A stretch of 64,000 nucleotides of DNA from Pseudothauera lacus (GCF_003034845.1 NZ_PZKC01000004.1:279373-343372), one strand, 5' to 3'; shown: positions 50,069 through 60,305, numbered from the stretch's first letter. Notes: generated by a model not told the origin, from the sequence alone. A program made the numbers and translations.

Positions 50069-51493
50069 TCAGGCGTGCAGCGGGCGCTTGTCGCAGGCCA
50101 GCGCGGCTTCGTGCACCGCTTCCGACATGGTCGGGTGACCGTGGCAGATGCGCGCCAGGTCTTCCGAGGCACCGCCGAACTCCATCGTCACCACGGCTTC
50201 GGCGACCAGCTCGGAGGCCGAGGCGCCGATGATGTGCACACCGAGGATGCGATCGGTCTTGGCGTCGGCGAGCATCTTCACGAAGCCTTCCGGTGCGGCC
50301 ATGCCCATGGCGCGGCCGTTGAAGGCGAAGGGGATCTTGCCGGCCTTGTAGGCCACGCCTTCAGCCTTCAGCTGCTGTTCGGTCTTGCCGACCCAGGCGA
50401 TTTCCGGCGCGGTGTAGATGATCCACGGCACGGTGTCGAAGTTGCAGTGGCCGGCCTGGCCCGCCATCACCTCGGCAACCATCACCGCCTCTTCCATGGC
50501 CTTGTGCGCCAGCATCGGGCCGCGCACCACGTCGCCCACCGCCCACACGCCGGGCAGGTTGGTGCGGCAATGGTCGTCCACCTCGATCATGCCGCGCTCA
50601 TTGAGCTTCAGGCCCACGGCTGCGGCGTTCAGGCCGTCGGTGTTGGGCACGCGACCCACCGAGACGATCAGGCGGTCGGCATCCAGCTTCTGCTCGGCGC
50701 CGTCCTTGTCGGTGTAGGCCAGCGACACGCTCTTCTTGCCCACCTTGACGTCGCCGATCTTCACACCCAGGTTGATCTTCAGACCCTGCTTGGTGAGAAG
50801 CTTGAACGCCTCCTTGGCGATGTCCTGGTCGGCAGCGGCGAGAAACTCGGGCATGGCCTCCAGAATGGTGACGTCCGCACCCAGGCGGCGCCACACCGAG
50901 CCCATCTCGAGGCCGATCACGCCGGCACCGATGATCGCCAGCTTCTTCGGCACGGCATCGATGTCCAGCGCGCCGACGTTGTCGCAGACCAGCTTGTTGT
51001 CGACCGGAATGCCTTCCAGATGGCGCGCCTTGGAGCCGGTGGCGACGATGACCTGCTTGGCGACCACGGTCTCCTCGCCGACCTTCATCTCCCAGCCGTC
51101 GGCGACCTGCTTGACGAAGCTGCCGTGACCGTTGAGCTGGGTGACCTTGTTCTTCTTGAACAGCCCCTTGATGCCGCCGGTGAGCTGGTCGACGATGCCG
51201 TTCTTGCGGCCGATCATCTTGGCCACGTCGATCTTCGGCGTGCCGACGCTGATGCCCTGGGCCTCGAAGCCGTGAGCGGCTTCCTCGAAGACGTGCGAGG
51301 TATGCAGCAGCGCCTTCGACGGAATGCAGCCAACGTTCAGGCAGGTACCGCCGAGGCGGGGCTCGCCCTTCGGATCGGCATACGGATTGGATTCGCAGCA
51401 CGCGGTCTTGAAACCGAGCTGGGCCGCACGGATGGCCGCGACATAGCCACCGGGGCCACCGCCGACGACGAGGACGTCGAATTGCTTGGACAT
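50069..51493 (-). CDS. lpdA: dihydrolipoyl dehydrogenase, E3 of 2-oxoglutarate dehydrogenase
   Basis: The 474-residue flavoprotein has the FAD motif GGGPGGYVAAI at 11-21, the redox disulfide GGTCLNVGCIPSK with Cys51 and Cys56, an NAD-binding GAGVIGLEMGSVW and the C-terminal HGHPTMSE with the active-site His. It reoxidises dihydrolipoamide with NAD+. Third in sucA-sucB-lpdA. The 82-bp gap before it contains a large nested hairpin. It probably also serves the glycine cleavage system. Confidence 0.96.
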   Translation of the reverse strand: MSKQFDVLVVGGGPGGYVAAIRAAQLGFKTACCESNPYADPKGEPRLGGTCLNVGCIPSKALLHTSHVFEEAAHGFEAQGISVGTPKIDVAKMIGRKNGIVDQLTGGIKGLFKKNKVTQLNGHGSFVKQVADGWEMKVGEETVVAKQVIVATGSKARHLEGIPVDNKLVCDNVGALDIDAVPKKLAIIGAGVIGLEMGSVWRRLGADVTILEAMPEFLAAADQDIAKEAFKLLTKQGLKINLGVKIGDVKVGKKSVSLAYTDKDGAEQKLDADRLIVSVGRVPNTDGLNAAAVGLKLNERGMIEVDDHCRTNLPGVWAVGDVVRGPMLAHKAMEEAVMVAEVMAGQAGHCNFDTVPWIIYTAPEIAWVGKTEQQLKAEGVAYKAGKIPFAFNGRAMGMAAPEGFVKMLADAKTDRILGVHIIGASASELVAEAVVTMEFGGASEDLARICHGHPTMSEAVHEAALACDKRPLHA

Positions 51494-51519
51494 TGAACTC
51501 TCTCCCTAAAAGGACTCAC

Positions 51520-51565
51520 GGGGCGCGCCCCCCCACGGGAGCGCACTCCCGTGCCTGCGCGCCCC
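51520..51565 (-). repeat. nested hairpin in the sucB-lpdA gap
   Basis: GGGGCGCG (51520-51527) pairs with CGCGCCCC (51558-51565), and inside it ACGGGAG (51535-51541) pairs with CTCCCGT (51546-51552). The two stems form a strong RNA structure without a T-run, likely affecting mRNA stability or partial termination between sucB and lpdA. Confidence 0.6.
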
Positions 51566-51575
51566 GCCGGCGTTA

Positions 51576-52766
51576 TCAGACGTCGAGGATCAGGCGGGCC
51601 GGATCTTCCAGCGCTTCCTTCATGGTCACCAGCCCCAGCACGGCTTCGCGGCCGTCGATGATGCGGTGGTCGTAGGACATCGCCAGGTAGTTGATCGGGC
51701 GGATGACGATCTGGCCGTTCTCCACCACCGGACGATCCTTGGTGGCATGGATGCCGAGGATCGCCGACTGCGGCGGGTTGATGATCGGGGTGGACATCAT
51801 CGAGCCGAACACGCCACCGTTGGAGATCGAGAAGGTGCCGCCGGAAAGCTCTTCCATCGACAGCTTGCCATCCTTGGCCTTCTGGCCGAATTCGGCGATC
51901 TTCAGTTCGATCTCGGCGACCGACATCGACTCGGCGTTGCGCAGGATGGGCACCACCAGGCCGCGCGGGGAACCGACCGCGATGCCGATGTCGATGTAGC
52001 CGTGGTAGACGATGTCATTGCCGTCGACCGAGGCGTTGAGGATGGGGAACTTCTTCAGCGCGGCCACCGCGGCCTTGACGAAGAAACCCATGAAGCCCAG
52101 ACGCACGCCGTGCGCCTTCTCGAACTTCTCGCCGTACTGCTTGCGCAGCGCCATCACCGGCGCCATGTTCACCTCGTTGAAGGTGGTCAGGATGGCGTTC
52201 TCGTTCTTCGACTGCAGCAGGCGCTCGGCGATGCGGGCGCGCAGGCGGGTCATCGGCACGCGCTCTTCGGCACGGTCGCCGACCGCGGCGATCACCGCCG
52301 GGGCAGCGGCAGCCTTGGGCTGTGCGGCAACGGCGTCTTCCTTGGTGACGCGACCGCCACGACCGCTGCCGGCAACGTCGCCGGCGGCAATGCCCTTCTC
52401 GTCGAGGATCTTGCGGGCCGCCGGGCTGGCGGTGCCGGCTGCGGCAGCCGCAGCGGGGGCAGCCGCCGGCGGCGGGGTCACCGCCTGCACCGGCTCGGCG
52501 GGCTTGGCGGCGCCACTGGCGGCCTTGGCTTCGGTGTCGATCTGGGCAATCAGCTCACCGGAGGTGACGGTGTCGCCATCGACCTTGATGATCTTCACCA
52601 GCACGCCGTCGGCCGGCGCGGGGGTTTCCAGCACGACCTTGTCGGTCTCGATGTCGATGAGGTTCTCATCACGCGAAACGGCGTCGCCCTCCTTCTTGTG
52701 CCACGACACCAGCGTGGCTTCGGAGACGGACTCGGACAGTTGCGGTACCTTGACTTCGATCAGCAT
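51576..52766 (-). CDS. sucB: 2-oxoglutarate dehydrogenase E2, dihydrolipoyl succinyltransferase
   Basis: The 396-residue protein has one N-terminal lipoyl domain (ETDKVVLE with Lys43) and an Ala/Pro linker. A peripheral subunit-binding domain follows (about 115-150: [37 protein letters not shown]). The catalytic domain ends with SYDHRIIDG. It transfers the succinyl group to CoA and forms the core of the 2-oxoglutarate dehydrogenase complex. It lies 24 bp after sucA and before lpdA. Confidence 0.96.
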   Translation of the reverse strand: MLIEVKVPQLSESVSEATLVSWHKKEGDAVSRDENLIDIETDKVVLETPAPADGVLVKIIKVDGDTVTSGELIAQIDTEAKAASGAAKPAEPVQAVTPPPAAAPAAAAAAGTASPAARKILDEKGIAAGDVAGSGRGGRVTKEDAVAAQPKAAAAPAVIAAVGDRAEERVPMTRLRARIAERLLQSKNENAILTTFNEVNMAPVMALRKQYGEKFEKAHGVRLGFMGFFVKAAVAALKKFPILNASVDGNDIVYHGYIDIGIAVGSPRGLVVPILRNAESMSVAEIELKIAEFGQKAKDGKLSMEELSGGTFSISNGGVFGSMMSTPIINPPQSAILGIHATKDRPVVENGQIVIRPINYLAMSYDHRIIDGREAVLGLVTMKEALEDPARLILDV

Positions 52767-52790
52767 GTGTATCTCTCCCGGTGTGTGTCT

Positions 52791-55643
52791 TTATTGATTG
52801 GGGTTCTGCGGCGTGGTGTCGGTGATCGGGCCGAAAGCGTGCTCGATGACTTCCTTCTGCTGCTGGTTGTGCTTGGCGTAGTAGCCCACCGCCGGCGAGG
52901 CCGCAGCCGGGCGGCTGACCAGCAGCAGCTTGCGCTTCGGGCCGAGCACATTGACCAGGTGCTGACGCGAGGCCAGCCAGTACCAGGCCCCCTGGTTGCG
53001 CGGCTCTTCCTGGCACCAGACGATTTCCTTGGCATTGGGGAACTCGTTGATGGCCTTCGCAAACTCTTCCGCCGGGAAGGGGTAGAGCTGCTCGATGCGC
53101 ACCAGCGCGGTGTCCTTGATGCCCTGCTCGCGGCGATGGGCGAGCAGTTCGTAGTAGATCTTGCCCTGGCACAGCACCACGCGCTTGACCTTCTTGGGGT
53201 CGAGCTGCTCGGTTTCGCCGATGACGGTGCGGAACTGGCCGTAGGCCAGCTCGTCCATCGACGAGATCGCCTCCTTGTGGCGCAGCAGCGACTTCGGGGT
53301 AATGATCACCAGCGGCTTGCGCACCTTGCGGATCATCTGGCGACGCAGGAGGTGGAAGATCTGGCTGGGCGTGGTGGGCACGCAGACCTGCCAGTTGTTT
53401 TCCGCCGCCATGTTCATGAAGCGCTCCAGACGCGCGGAGGAGTGCTCCGGCCCCTGCCCTTCGTAGCCGTGCGGCAGCATCAGGGTGAGACCGCACAGAC
53501 GGCCCCACTTGGCCTCACCGGAGCTGATGAACTGGTCGAGGACGACCTGGGCGCCGTTCACGAAGTCGCCGAACTGCGCTTCCCACACCACCAGCTCGTT
53601 GGGCTCGGTGGTCGCGTAGCCGTATTCGAAGGCCAGCACGGCCTCTTCGGAAAGCACCGAGTCGAAGCACTGGAACAGCGCCTGACCGTCCTGGATGTGT
53701 GCCAGTGGCTTGTAGCTGCCTTCGGACCAGTGTTCGCGCTTCTGGTCATGGAACACCGCATGGCGGTGGAAGAAGGTGCCACGGCCGACGTCCTCGCCGG
53801 AAATGCGCACGCCGTAGCCCTGCGCCAGCAGGCTGGCGTAGGCAAGGTTCTCGCCCATGCCCCAGTCGATCGGCGCCTCACCACGACCCATCGCCGCACG
53901 GTCATCGACGATCTTCTTGACCCGCGAGTGCAGCGCGAAACCTTCCGGCAGCGTGGTCAGACGCTCCGACAGCCGCTTGATCTCCTGCAGCGGAATGGCG
54001 GTTTCGCCTTCGTCGGTGTAGGGCTGGTTGAGGAAGGGCGTCCAGTCCACCGAGAACTGGCGGTTGTGACCGGAGAGTACCGGGTTGTAGAGCAGTTCGC
54101 CCTTGTCCAGATGCTCGCGGTACTCCTTGATCATCTGCTCGGGATCGTCGGCAGCCAGCGAGCCTTCGGCGACCAGGCGTTCGGCGTAGAGCTTGCGGGT
54201 ACCCGGATGCTGGGCGATCTTGCGATACATCAGCGGCTGGGTGACCATCGGCTCGTCCTGCTCGTTGTGGCCGAGCTTGCGGTAGCAGACGATATCGACC
54301 ACCACGTCCTTCTTGAACTGCTGGCGGAACTCCACCGCCAGCGCGGTAACGAAGGCCACCGCTTCCGGGTCGTCGCCATTGACGTGGAAGATCGGCGCCT
54401 CGACCATCTTGAAGATCTCGGTGCAGTACAGCCCGGAGCGGTAGTCGCGCGGGTCGGAGGTGGTGAAACCGATCTGGTTGTTGATGACGATATGCACCGT
54501 GCCGCCGGTACCGTAGCCGCGGGTCTGGGAGAAGTTGAGCATCTCCTGGTTCACGCCCTGGCCGGCAACGGCGGAGTCGCCGTGGATCAGCACCGGCACC
54601 ACCTGGTTCTTCTCGCTGTCCTTGCGGCGCACCTGACGGGCGAACACCGAACCTTCGACCACCGGGTTGATGATCTCCAGGTGGGAGGGGTTGAACGCCA
54701 GGGTGAGGTGCACCGGGCCGCCCGGGCTCATCACATCGGACGAGAAGCCCATGTGGTACTTCACGTCTCCGGCGGAGAGGTTGCCACCGGCGCGGCCTTC
54801 GAACTCGGCGAAGAGCATCGACGGCGACTTGCCAAGGGTGTTCACCAGCACGTTGAGACGGCCGCGGTGGGCCATGCCGATGACGATCTCCTGCGCCCCC
54901 AGGCCACCGGCGACGCGGATCAGCTCATCCATCGCAACGATGGTCGACTCACCGCCTTCGAGCGAGAAACGCTTCTGGCCGACGTACTTGGTGTGGAGGT
55001 ACTTCTCCAGGGTCTCGGCGGCGGTGGCGCGCTCGAGGATGCGCTTCTTCATTTCCACCGAGAAGCGCGGGGTGCCGCGGATGCTCTCCAGGCGGCTCTG
55101 GATCCAGCGCTTCTGCTGGATGTCGGAGATGTACATGTACTCCGAACCGATCGAACCGCAGTAGGTCTGGCGCAGGGCTTCGAGGATCTCGCGCAGGGTG
55201 GCGTGATCGGTGGAGAAGCCGTGGAAGGAGCCGACGTTGAACTGCTTGTTGAGGTCGGCTTCGGTGAAGCCGTAGTAGGACGGCTCCAGCTCGGCGATCT
55301 GCGGGCGCTCGGTACGCTTGAGCGGATCGAGGTTGGCCCAGCGGTTGCCGAGGAAGCGGTAGGCATTGATCAGCTGCAGCGTGCTGACCTGGCGCTTGTC
55401 GTCGTCACCGGCGGCGACGGTGCGCACCGGGCCGCGCTTGGCCATCTGTTCGAACGCGGCGATCACCGGTCCGTGGGCGACGTCGCGCACCGCGGCACCG
55501 GCCTGGCTCTGCAACTGGTCGAAATAGCCGCGCCAGTTCTCCGGCACCGAGGCCGGATCGGCGAGATAGTTCTCGTAGAGCTCTTCGATGAACGGCGCGT
55601 TGCTGCCGAACAGATGCGAAGTGGATAGATGTTGCTTCATCAT
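52791..55643 (-). CDS. sucA: 2-oxoglutarate dehydrogenase E1
   Basis: The 950-residue thiamine-diphosphate enzyme starts MMKQHLSTSHLFGSNAPFIEELYENYLADP and shows EYMYISDIQQKRWIQ, GGAQ-type turns and GMAHRGRLNVLVN. HGDSAVAGQGVNQE and the C-terminal transketolase half follow. It decarboxylates 2-oxoglutarate and succinylates E2 lipoate. The start at 55643 is placed by AGGTGG eight bases upstream; the longer frame of about 20 residues lacks family similarity. A strong terminator upstream separates it from gltA, so it needs its own promoter in 55644-55724. Confidence 0.96.
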   Translation of the reverse strand: MMKQHLSTSHLFGSNAPFIEELYENYLADPASVPENWRGYFDQLQSQAGAAVRDVAHGPVIAAFEQMAKRGPVRTVAAGDDDKRQVSTLQLINAYRFLGNRWANLDPLKRTERPQIAELEPSYYGFTEADLNKQFNVGSFHGFSTDHATLREILEALRQTYCGSIGSEYMYISDIQQKRWIQSRLESIRGTPRFSVEMKKRILERATAAETLEKYLHTKYVGQKRFSLEGGESTIVAMDELIRVAGGLGAQEIVIGMAHRGRLNVLVNTLGKSPSMLFAEFEGRAGGNLSAGDVKYHMGFSSDVMSPGGPVHLTLAFNPSHLEIINPVVEGSVFARQVRRKDSEKNQVVPVLIHGDSAVAGQGVNQEMLNFSQTRGYGTGGTVHIVINNQIGFTTSDPRDYRSGLYCTEIFKMVEAPIFHVNGDDPEAVAFVTALAVEFRQQFKKDVVVDIVCYRKLGHNEQDEPMVTQPLMYRKIAQHPGTRKLYAERLVAEGSLAADDPEQMIKEYREHLDKGELLYNPVLSGHNRQFSVDWTPFLNQPYTDEGETAIPLQEIKRLSERLTTLPEGFALHSRVKKIVDDRAAMGRGEAPIDWGMGENLAYASLLAQGYGVRISGEDVGRGTFFHRHAVFHDQKREHWSEGSYKPLAHIQDGQALFQCFDSVLSEEAVLAFEYGYATTEPNELVVWEAQFGDFVNGAQVVLDQFISSGEAKWGRLCGLTLMLPHGYEGQGPEHSSARLERFMNMAAENNWQVCVPTTPSQIFHLLRRQMIRKVRKPLVIITPKSLLRHKEAISSMDELAYGQFRTVIGETEQLDPKKVKRVVLCQGKIYYELLAHRREQGIKDTALVRIEQLYPFPAEEFAKAINEFPNAKEIVWCQEEPRNQGAWYWLASRQHLVNVLGPKRKLLLVSRPAAASPAVGYYAKHNQQQKEVIEHAFGPITDTTPQNPNQ

Positions 55644-55724
55644 GATGAAAGCCACCTGTGGTGATTTTGTTTCCCTGCTCAGGGCAATGCGGCGGCAGCC
55701 TGCCATGCGATGGCACGCCGATGG

Positions 55725-55759
55725 AAAAACGGGATGACCGCGCAGGCGCGGCCACCCCG
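55725..55759 (-). terminator. gltA terminator
   Basis: Reading the minus strand, a 13-bp stem (55759-55747 with 55742-55730, two G-U pairs), a CCTG loop and then TTTTT (55729-55725). It lies 49 bp after the gltA stop and separates the sdh-gltA transcript from sucAB-lpdA. Confidence 0.8.
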
Positions 55760-55808
55760 ATCCAGGCGGCTATCTCGGTGTGAGGCCCCCTCCCCTCTCC
55801 ATCGTCTC

Positions 55809-57104
55809 TTACGGACGTTGTCCCAGGTCCGGAACGTCGCGGCACGCGGCGCCGATGTACAACTGGCGCGGACGGCCGATCTTGTATTCCGGATCGGTGA
55901 TCATTTCTTCCCACTGGGTGATCCAGCCCACCGTGCGCGCCAGCGCGAAGATGCAGGTGAACATGGAGGTCGGGATGCCCAGGGCCTTCTGCACGATGCC
56001 GGAGTAGAAGTCGACGTTGGGGTAGAGCTTCTTCTCGACGAAGTACGGATCTTCCAGCGCGATCTTTTCCAGCTCCATGGCGAGCTTGAACAGGCGGTCG
56101 TTCTCCAGGCCCAGTTCGCCCAGCACTTCGTGGCAGATCTTGCGCATCAGCTTGGCGCGCGGGTCAAAGTTCTTGTACACGCGGTGGCCGAAGCCCATCA
56201 GCTTGAAGCTGTCGTTCTTGTCCTTGGCGCGGGCGATGTACTCATTGACGCGCGAGACGTCACCGATCTCTTCGAGCATGTTGAGGCAGGCCTCGTTGGC
56301 GCCACCGTGCGCCGGACCCCACAGGCAGGCGATGCCGGCGGAGATGCAGGCGAAGGGGTTGGCGCCGGAGGAGCCGGCCAGACGCACCGTGGAGGTGGAG
56401 GCGTTCTGCTCGTGATCGGCGTGCAGGGTGAAGATCACGTCCAGCGCGCGCACCAGCACCGGGTTGGGCTTGTACTCCTCGCACGGCGTGCCGAACATCA
56501 TGTGCATGAAGTTGGCGGTGTAGCCGAGGTCGTTGCGCGGATACATGAAAGGCTGCCCGGTGTTGTACTTGTAGGCCATCGCGACGATGGTGGGCAGCTT
56601 GGCGATCAGGCGGTTGATCGAGATGTTGCGATGCTCCTGATCGGAGAAGTCCATCGCCTCGTGGTAGAAGGCCGACAGGGCGCCGACCACGCCGACCATG
56701 ATGGCCATCGGATGGGCATCGCGGCGGAAGCCGTTGAAGAAGCGGGTAAGCTGGTCGTGCACCATCGTGTGGTTCTTGATGGTGGTCTCGAACTCCTTCT
56801 TCTGAGCTGCATTGGGCAGCTCGCCGTTCTTCAGCAGGTAGGCCACTTCGAGGAAGCTGCACTTGTCGGCAAGCTGCTCGATCGGATAGCCGCGGTACAG
56901 CAGTTCGCCCTTGTCACCGTCGATGAAGGTGATCGCGGACTTGCAGCTGGCCGTCGACAGGAAGCCCGAATCATAGGTGAACAGACCCGTCTTGGCGCCG
57001 AGGGTACGGATGTCGATGACATCCTGCCCATGGGTCCCGGTCATCACCGGAAATTCGACGGTCTTGCCATCCACGTTCAGGGTTGCAATGCGTTCAGTGC
57101 TCAT
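55809..57104 (-). CDS. gltA: citrate synthase (type II)
   Basis: The 431-residue protein matches hexameric, NADH-sensitive citrate synthases. Features include [39 protein letters not shown] sequence, [27 protein letters not shown], the HGGANEA catalytic region and [14 protein letters not shown]. It condenses oxaloacetate with acetyl-CoA. It is last gene of the sdh operon, 94 bp after sdhE, and is followed by an intrinsic terminator. Confidence 0.97.
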   Translation of the reverse strand: MSTERIATLNVDGKTVEFPVMTGTHGQDVIDIRTLGAKTGLFTYDSGFLSTASCKSAITFIDGDKGELLYRGYPIEQLADKCSFLEVAYLLKNGELPNAAQKKEFETTIKNHTMVHDQLTRFFNGFRRDAHPMAIMVGVVGALSAFYHEAMDFSDQEHRNISINRLIAKLPTIVAMAYKYNTGQPFMYPRNDLGYTANFMHMMFGTPCEEYKPNPVLVRALDVIFTLHADHEQNASTSTVRLAGSSGANPFACISAGIACLWGPAHGGANEACLNMLEEIGDVSRVNEYIARAKDKNDSFKLMGFGHRVYKNFDPRAKLMRKICHEVLGELGLENDRLFKLAMELEKIALEDPYFVEKKLYPNVDFYSGIVQKALGIPTSMFTCIFALARTVGWITQWEEMITDPEYKIGRPRQLYIGAACRDVPDLGQRP

Positions 57105-57198
57105 AGGTTTTGTCCCTCTTCCTTGCCCGTTTAACTATCTGCTTGCCCGCCCTGTTGCCGGCAGGCCTGACTCCCTGTCGATGATCACTTCCGTTGCG

Positions 57199-57435
57199 TC
57201 AGGGTTCGCGCAACAGAGCGATCATTTCCTTCCAGCGTTGTTCCTCACACGGCTTGCTGCCATTGACCATCCCCCAGATGTCGTAGTCGTCGCAGCGCAG
57301 CAGGTCGTCGAGGTCCGCCAGTTGATCGTCACTGAGACGATCGAAGTGGCGATCGAGGAAGCGCGCAAACACCAGGTCGAGCTCCAGCAGAGCCCGCCTG
57401 CACTGCCAGCGTACGCGCCCCCGATCGATCGTCAT
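57199..57435 (-). CDS. sdhE: FAD assembly factor SdhE
   Basis: The 78-residue protein has the SdhE signature RVRWQCRRALLELDLVFARFL (the RGxxE-like region is RALLE) and DYDIWGMVNG. SdhE promotes covalent flavinylation of SdhA. Its ATG at 57435 overlaps the stop of sdhB (ATGA), and the longer frame upstream is only the sdhB shadow. Its placement between sdhB and gltA is standard in Betaproteobacteria. Confidence 0.93.
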   Translation of the reverse strand: MTIDRGRVRWQCRRALLELDLVFARFLDRHFDRLSDDQLADLDDLLRCDDYDIWGMVNGSKPCEEQRWKEMIALLREP

Positions 57436-58142
57436 ACAGCCCGCCTGACCATGGCGTCCTTGATCTTGCCGATGGCACGGGTCGGGTTGAGACCCTTCGG
57501 ACAGACGTCGACGCAGTTCATGATGGTGTGGCAGCGGAACAGACGGTACGGGTCCTCGAGGTTGTCGAGGCGCTCGTTGGTGGCCTGGTCGCGCGTGTCG
57601 GCGATGAAGCGGTAGGCTGCCAGCAGACCGGCGGGGCCGACGAACTTGTCGGGGTTCCACCAGAACGACGGGCAGGAGGTCGAGCAGCACGCACACAGGA
57701 TGCACTCGTAGAGGCCGTTGAGTTCCTCGCGGTCCTCCGGCGTCTGCAGGCGCTCACGCTCCGGTGCCGGGTCGTTGTTGACCAGGTAGGGCTTGATCGA
57801 GTGGTACTGCTTGAAGAACTGCGTCATGTCCACGATCAGGTCGCGGATCACCGGCAGGCCGGGCAGCGGACGCAGCACGATGGGCTGCGGCAGGCCGTCG
57901 ATGTCGGTGAGGCAGGCCAGGCCGTTCTTGCCGTTGATGTTCATCGCGTCCGAGCCGCACACGCCTTCACGGCAGGAGCGGCGGAAGGACAGCGAATCAT
58001 CCACGGACTTCAGGCGCACCAGGGCGTCGAGCAGCTTCTTGTCGGAAGCCTCCAGCTCAACGCTGATGTCCTGCATGTACGGCTTTTCGTCGCGATCGGG
58101 ATCGTAGCGGTAGATCTTGAATTGAACGGTACGCTTGCTCAT
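57432..58142 (-). CDS. sdhB: succinate dehydrogenase iron-sulfur subunit
   Basis: The 236-residue protein has a [2Fe-2S] domain (CREGVCGSDAMNINGKNGLAC-type) and an [4Fe-4S]/[3Fe-4S] domain with CILCACCSTSCP and CHTIMNCVDVCPKGL. It passes electrons from SdhA FAD to the membrane subunits. It lies 19 bp after sdhA and overlaps sdhE. Confidence 0.97.
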   Translation of the reverse strand: MSKRTVQFKIYRYDPDRDEKPYMQDISVELEASDKKLLDALVRLKSVDDSLSFRRSCREGVCGSDAMNINGKNGLACLTDIDGLPQPIVLRPLPGLPVIRDLIVDMTQFFKQYHSIKPYLVNNDPAPERERLQTPEDREELNGLYECILCACCSTSCPSFWWNPDKFVGPAGLLAAYRFIADTRDQATNERLDNLEDPYRLFRCHTIMNCVDVCPKGLNPTRAIGKIKDAMVRRAV

Positions 58143-58161
58143 ATCTCTTGTACTCCCGCGC

Positions 58162-59955
58162 TCAGTAGGTGCGCTTGGCGAGCGCGATGGGTTCCACGTC
58201 GTCGGACAGCGGCTTCAGGTTCACCGGCTTGTAGTCCAGACGGTTGCCTTCGCTGTACCACAGGGTGTGCTTGAGCCAGTTGGCGTCGTCGCGGCCGTTG
58301 GGGTTCTCGGCGGTATCCGGCGCGTCGTCGCGCACGTGGGCGCCACGGGACTCCTTGCGGGCTTCGGCGGACACCATGGTGGCGCGCGCGACTTCGATCA
58401 GGTTGTCCAGTTCCAGCGCCTCGACGCGCGCGGTGTTCCACACCTTGGACTTGTCCTTGATCTCGGTGTGCTTGGCGCGCTCGGCCACTTCGGCGATCTT
58501 CTGCACGCCTTCCTTGAGCAGGTTGTCGAAGCGGAACACGCCGGCATGTTTCTGCATGGTGCGGCGCATTTCCAGGCCCACTTCATGCACGCTCTCGCCA
58601 TTGGTCTGGCCTTCGAGGCGGGCGATGCGCGCCAGCGACACGTCGGCGGCGTCGGACGGCAGCGGCTTGAGCTTGAGCTGACCGGACTGGAAGTCCTCGA
58701 CCACGGTCTCGCCAGCGGACTTGCCGAACACCAGCAGGTCGAGCAGCGAGTTGGTGCCCAGGCGGTTGGCGCCGTGCACCGAGGCGCAGGCGCATTCGCC
58801 GGCGGCGTAGAAGCCGGACACCGGGGCGTTCGGATTGCCGTCCTTCGGCACCACGACCTGGCCCTTGTAGTTGGTCGGAATGCCGCCCATCTGGTAGTGG
58901 CAGGTCGGCACCACCGGAATCGGTGCCTTGATCGGGTCCACACCGGCGAACTGGATGGAGATCTCACGAATGCCGGGCAGGCGCTTCATGATGTTCTCGG
59001 GCGACAGGTGGGTGATGTCGAGCAGCACGTGATCCTTGTCCGGACCACAGCCGCGCCCTTCGTTGATCTCCGTGGTCATCGCACGCGAAACCACGTCGCG
59101 CGAGGCCAGATCCTTCAGGTTCGGGGCGTAGCGTTCCATGAAGCGCTCGCCGGAGGCGTTGCGCAGGATGCCGCCTTCGCCGCGCACCCCTTCGGTGATC
59201 AGCACGCCCGCGCCGGCCACGCCAGTGGGGTGGAACTGCCAGAACTCCATGTCTTCCAGGGGGATGCCGGCACGCGCCGCCATGCCCACGCCGTCACCGG
59301 TGTTGATGAAGGCGTTGGTGGAGCTGTAGTAGATGCGGCCCGAACCGCCGGTGGCGAAGATGGTCGCCTTGGCGTGGAAGATGGAGATCTCACCGGTTTC
59401 CATTTCCAGCGCGGTCACGCCGAGCACGTCGCCGTCGGCGTCGCGGATCAGGTCCAGCGCCATCCATTCGACGAAGAACTGGGTGTTGGCGCGCACGTTG
59501 CGCTGGTACAGCGCGTGCAGCATGGCGTGGCCGGTACGGTCGGCGGCGGCGCAGGAGCGCATCACCGGGGCCTGGCCGTAGTTCATCGAGTGACCGCCGA
59601 ACGGACGCTGGTAGATCTTGCCGTTGTCGGTACGGTCGAAGGGCATGCCGTAATGTTCGAGCTCGACGACCACTTCATTGGCCTTCTTGCACATGAACTC
59701 GATGGCATCCTGGTCGCCCAGCCAGTCCGACCCCTTCACGGTGTCGTACATGTGCCAGTGCCAGTTGTCCTCGGTGGAGTTGCCCAGGGAAGCAGCCACC
59801 CCGCCCTGCGCTGCCACGGTATGCGAGCGGGTCGGGAAGACCTTGGTGAGCACGGCGGTCTTCAGGCCGGCTTCGGAAAGTTGCAGCGCGGCGCGCAGGC
59901 CGGCGCCACCGGCACCGACGATGACCGCATCAAAAGTACGCTTGGCGACGTTCAC
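58162..59955 (-). CDS. sdhA: succinate dehydrogenase flavoprotein subunit
   Basis: The 597-residue protein has the FAD-binding GAGGAGLRAALQL and the covalent-FAD histidine in TRSHTVAAQGG. The active-site motifs HPTGVAGAGVLITEGVRGEGG and the RAMTTEI region follow. It oxidises succinate to fumarate. I place the start at GTG 59955: GGAGG lies eight bases upstream and the GTG begins 3 bp after the sdhD stop. A GTG at 59970 would overlap sdhD. Confidence 0.95.
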   Translation of the reverse strand: MNVAKRTFDAVIVGAGGAGLRAALQLSEAGLKTAVLTKVFPTRSHTVAAQGGVAASLGNSTEDNWHWHMYDTVKGSDWLGDQDAIEFMCKKANEVVVELEHYGMPFDRTDNGKIYQRPFGGHSMNYGQAPVMRSCAAADRTGHAMLHALYQRNVRANTQFFVEWMALDLIRDADGDVLGVTALEMETGEISIFHAKATIFATGGSGRIYYSSTNAFINTGDGVGMAARAGIPLEDMEFWQFHPTGVAGAGVLITEGVRGEGGILRNASGERFMERYAPNLKDLASRDVVSRAMTTEINEGRGCGPDKDHVLLDITHLSPENIMKRLPGIREISIQFAGVDPIKAPIPVVPTCHYQMGGIPTNYKGQVVVPKDGNPNAPVSGFYAAGECACASVHGANRLGTNSLLDLLVFGKSAGETVVEDFQSGQLKLKPLPSDAADVSLARIARLEGQTNGESVHEVGLEMRRTMQKHAGVFRFDNLLKEGVQKIAEVAERAKHTEIKDKSKVWNTARVEALELDNLIEVARATMVSAEARKESRGAHVRDDAPDTAENPNGRDDANWLKHTLWYSEGNRLDYKPVNLKPLSDDVEPIALAKRTY

Positions 59956-59957
59956 GC

Positions 59958-60305
59958 TTACAGCCTCCACAGAATCTGGGCAGCCCAGCCGGCGTAGCCG
60001 ACGAGCAGGAAGATCGTAACCACATGCAGGGTCAGGCGCACGCCGACCGGCTTGACGTAGTCCATCCAGAGGTCACGCACCCCGATCCAGGCGTGATAGA
60101 ACAGCGCCAGGAAGAACAGGAAGGTGAGGAACTTGAACACGCCATTGCCGAACAGCGCGGACCAGGATTCGAAGCTGAATTCCGGCAGGGCGAGCGCACA
60201 GGCGGCGAAGACAAGGGTATACACGGCCATGTAGACGGCCGTTGCGCGCTGGACGATCCAGTCCTTGAGGCCGTAGTGGGCGCCGACGAGGATGCGATTT
60301 ACCAT
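59958..60305 (-). CDS. sdhD: succinate dehydrogenase membrane anchor subunit
   Basis: The 115-residue protein has three membrane helices (VYMAVYTLVFAACALALPEF, FKFLTFLFFLALFYHAWIGV, VRLTLHVVTIFLLVGYAGWA). The heme/quinone-side HAWIGVRDLWMDYVKP motif is typical of SdhD. The ATG at 60305 overlaps the TAA of sdhC. It precedes sdhA directly. Confidence 0.95.
   Translation of the reverse strand: MVNRILVGAHYGLKDWIVQRATAVYMAVYTLVFAACALALPEFSFESWSALFGNGVFKFLTFLFFLALFYHAWIGVRDLWMDYVKPVGVRLTLHVVTIFLLVGYAGWAAQILWRL

Noticed and set aside
51666..55628. A 1320-codon open frame on the plus strand opposite sucA and sucB
   Set aside because: It is antisense to two unmistakable TCA-cycle genes, its protein is a His/Arg/Val-rich sequence without domains, and long antisense frames are expected from GC-rich codon bias.
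59953..59970. GTG 59970 as sdhA start
   Set aside because: It would overlap sdhD; GTG 59955 has GGAGG at proper distance and starts right after the sdhD stop.
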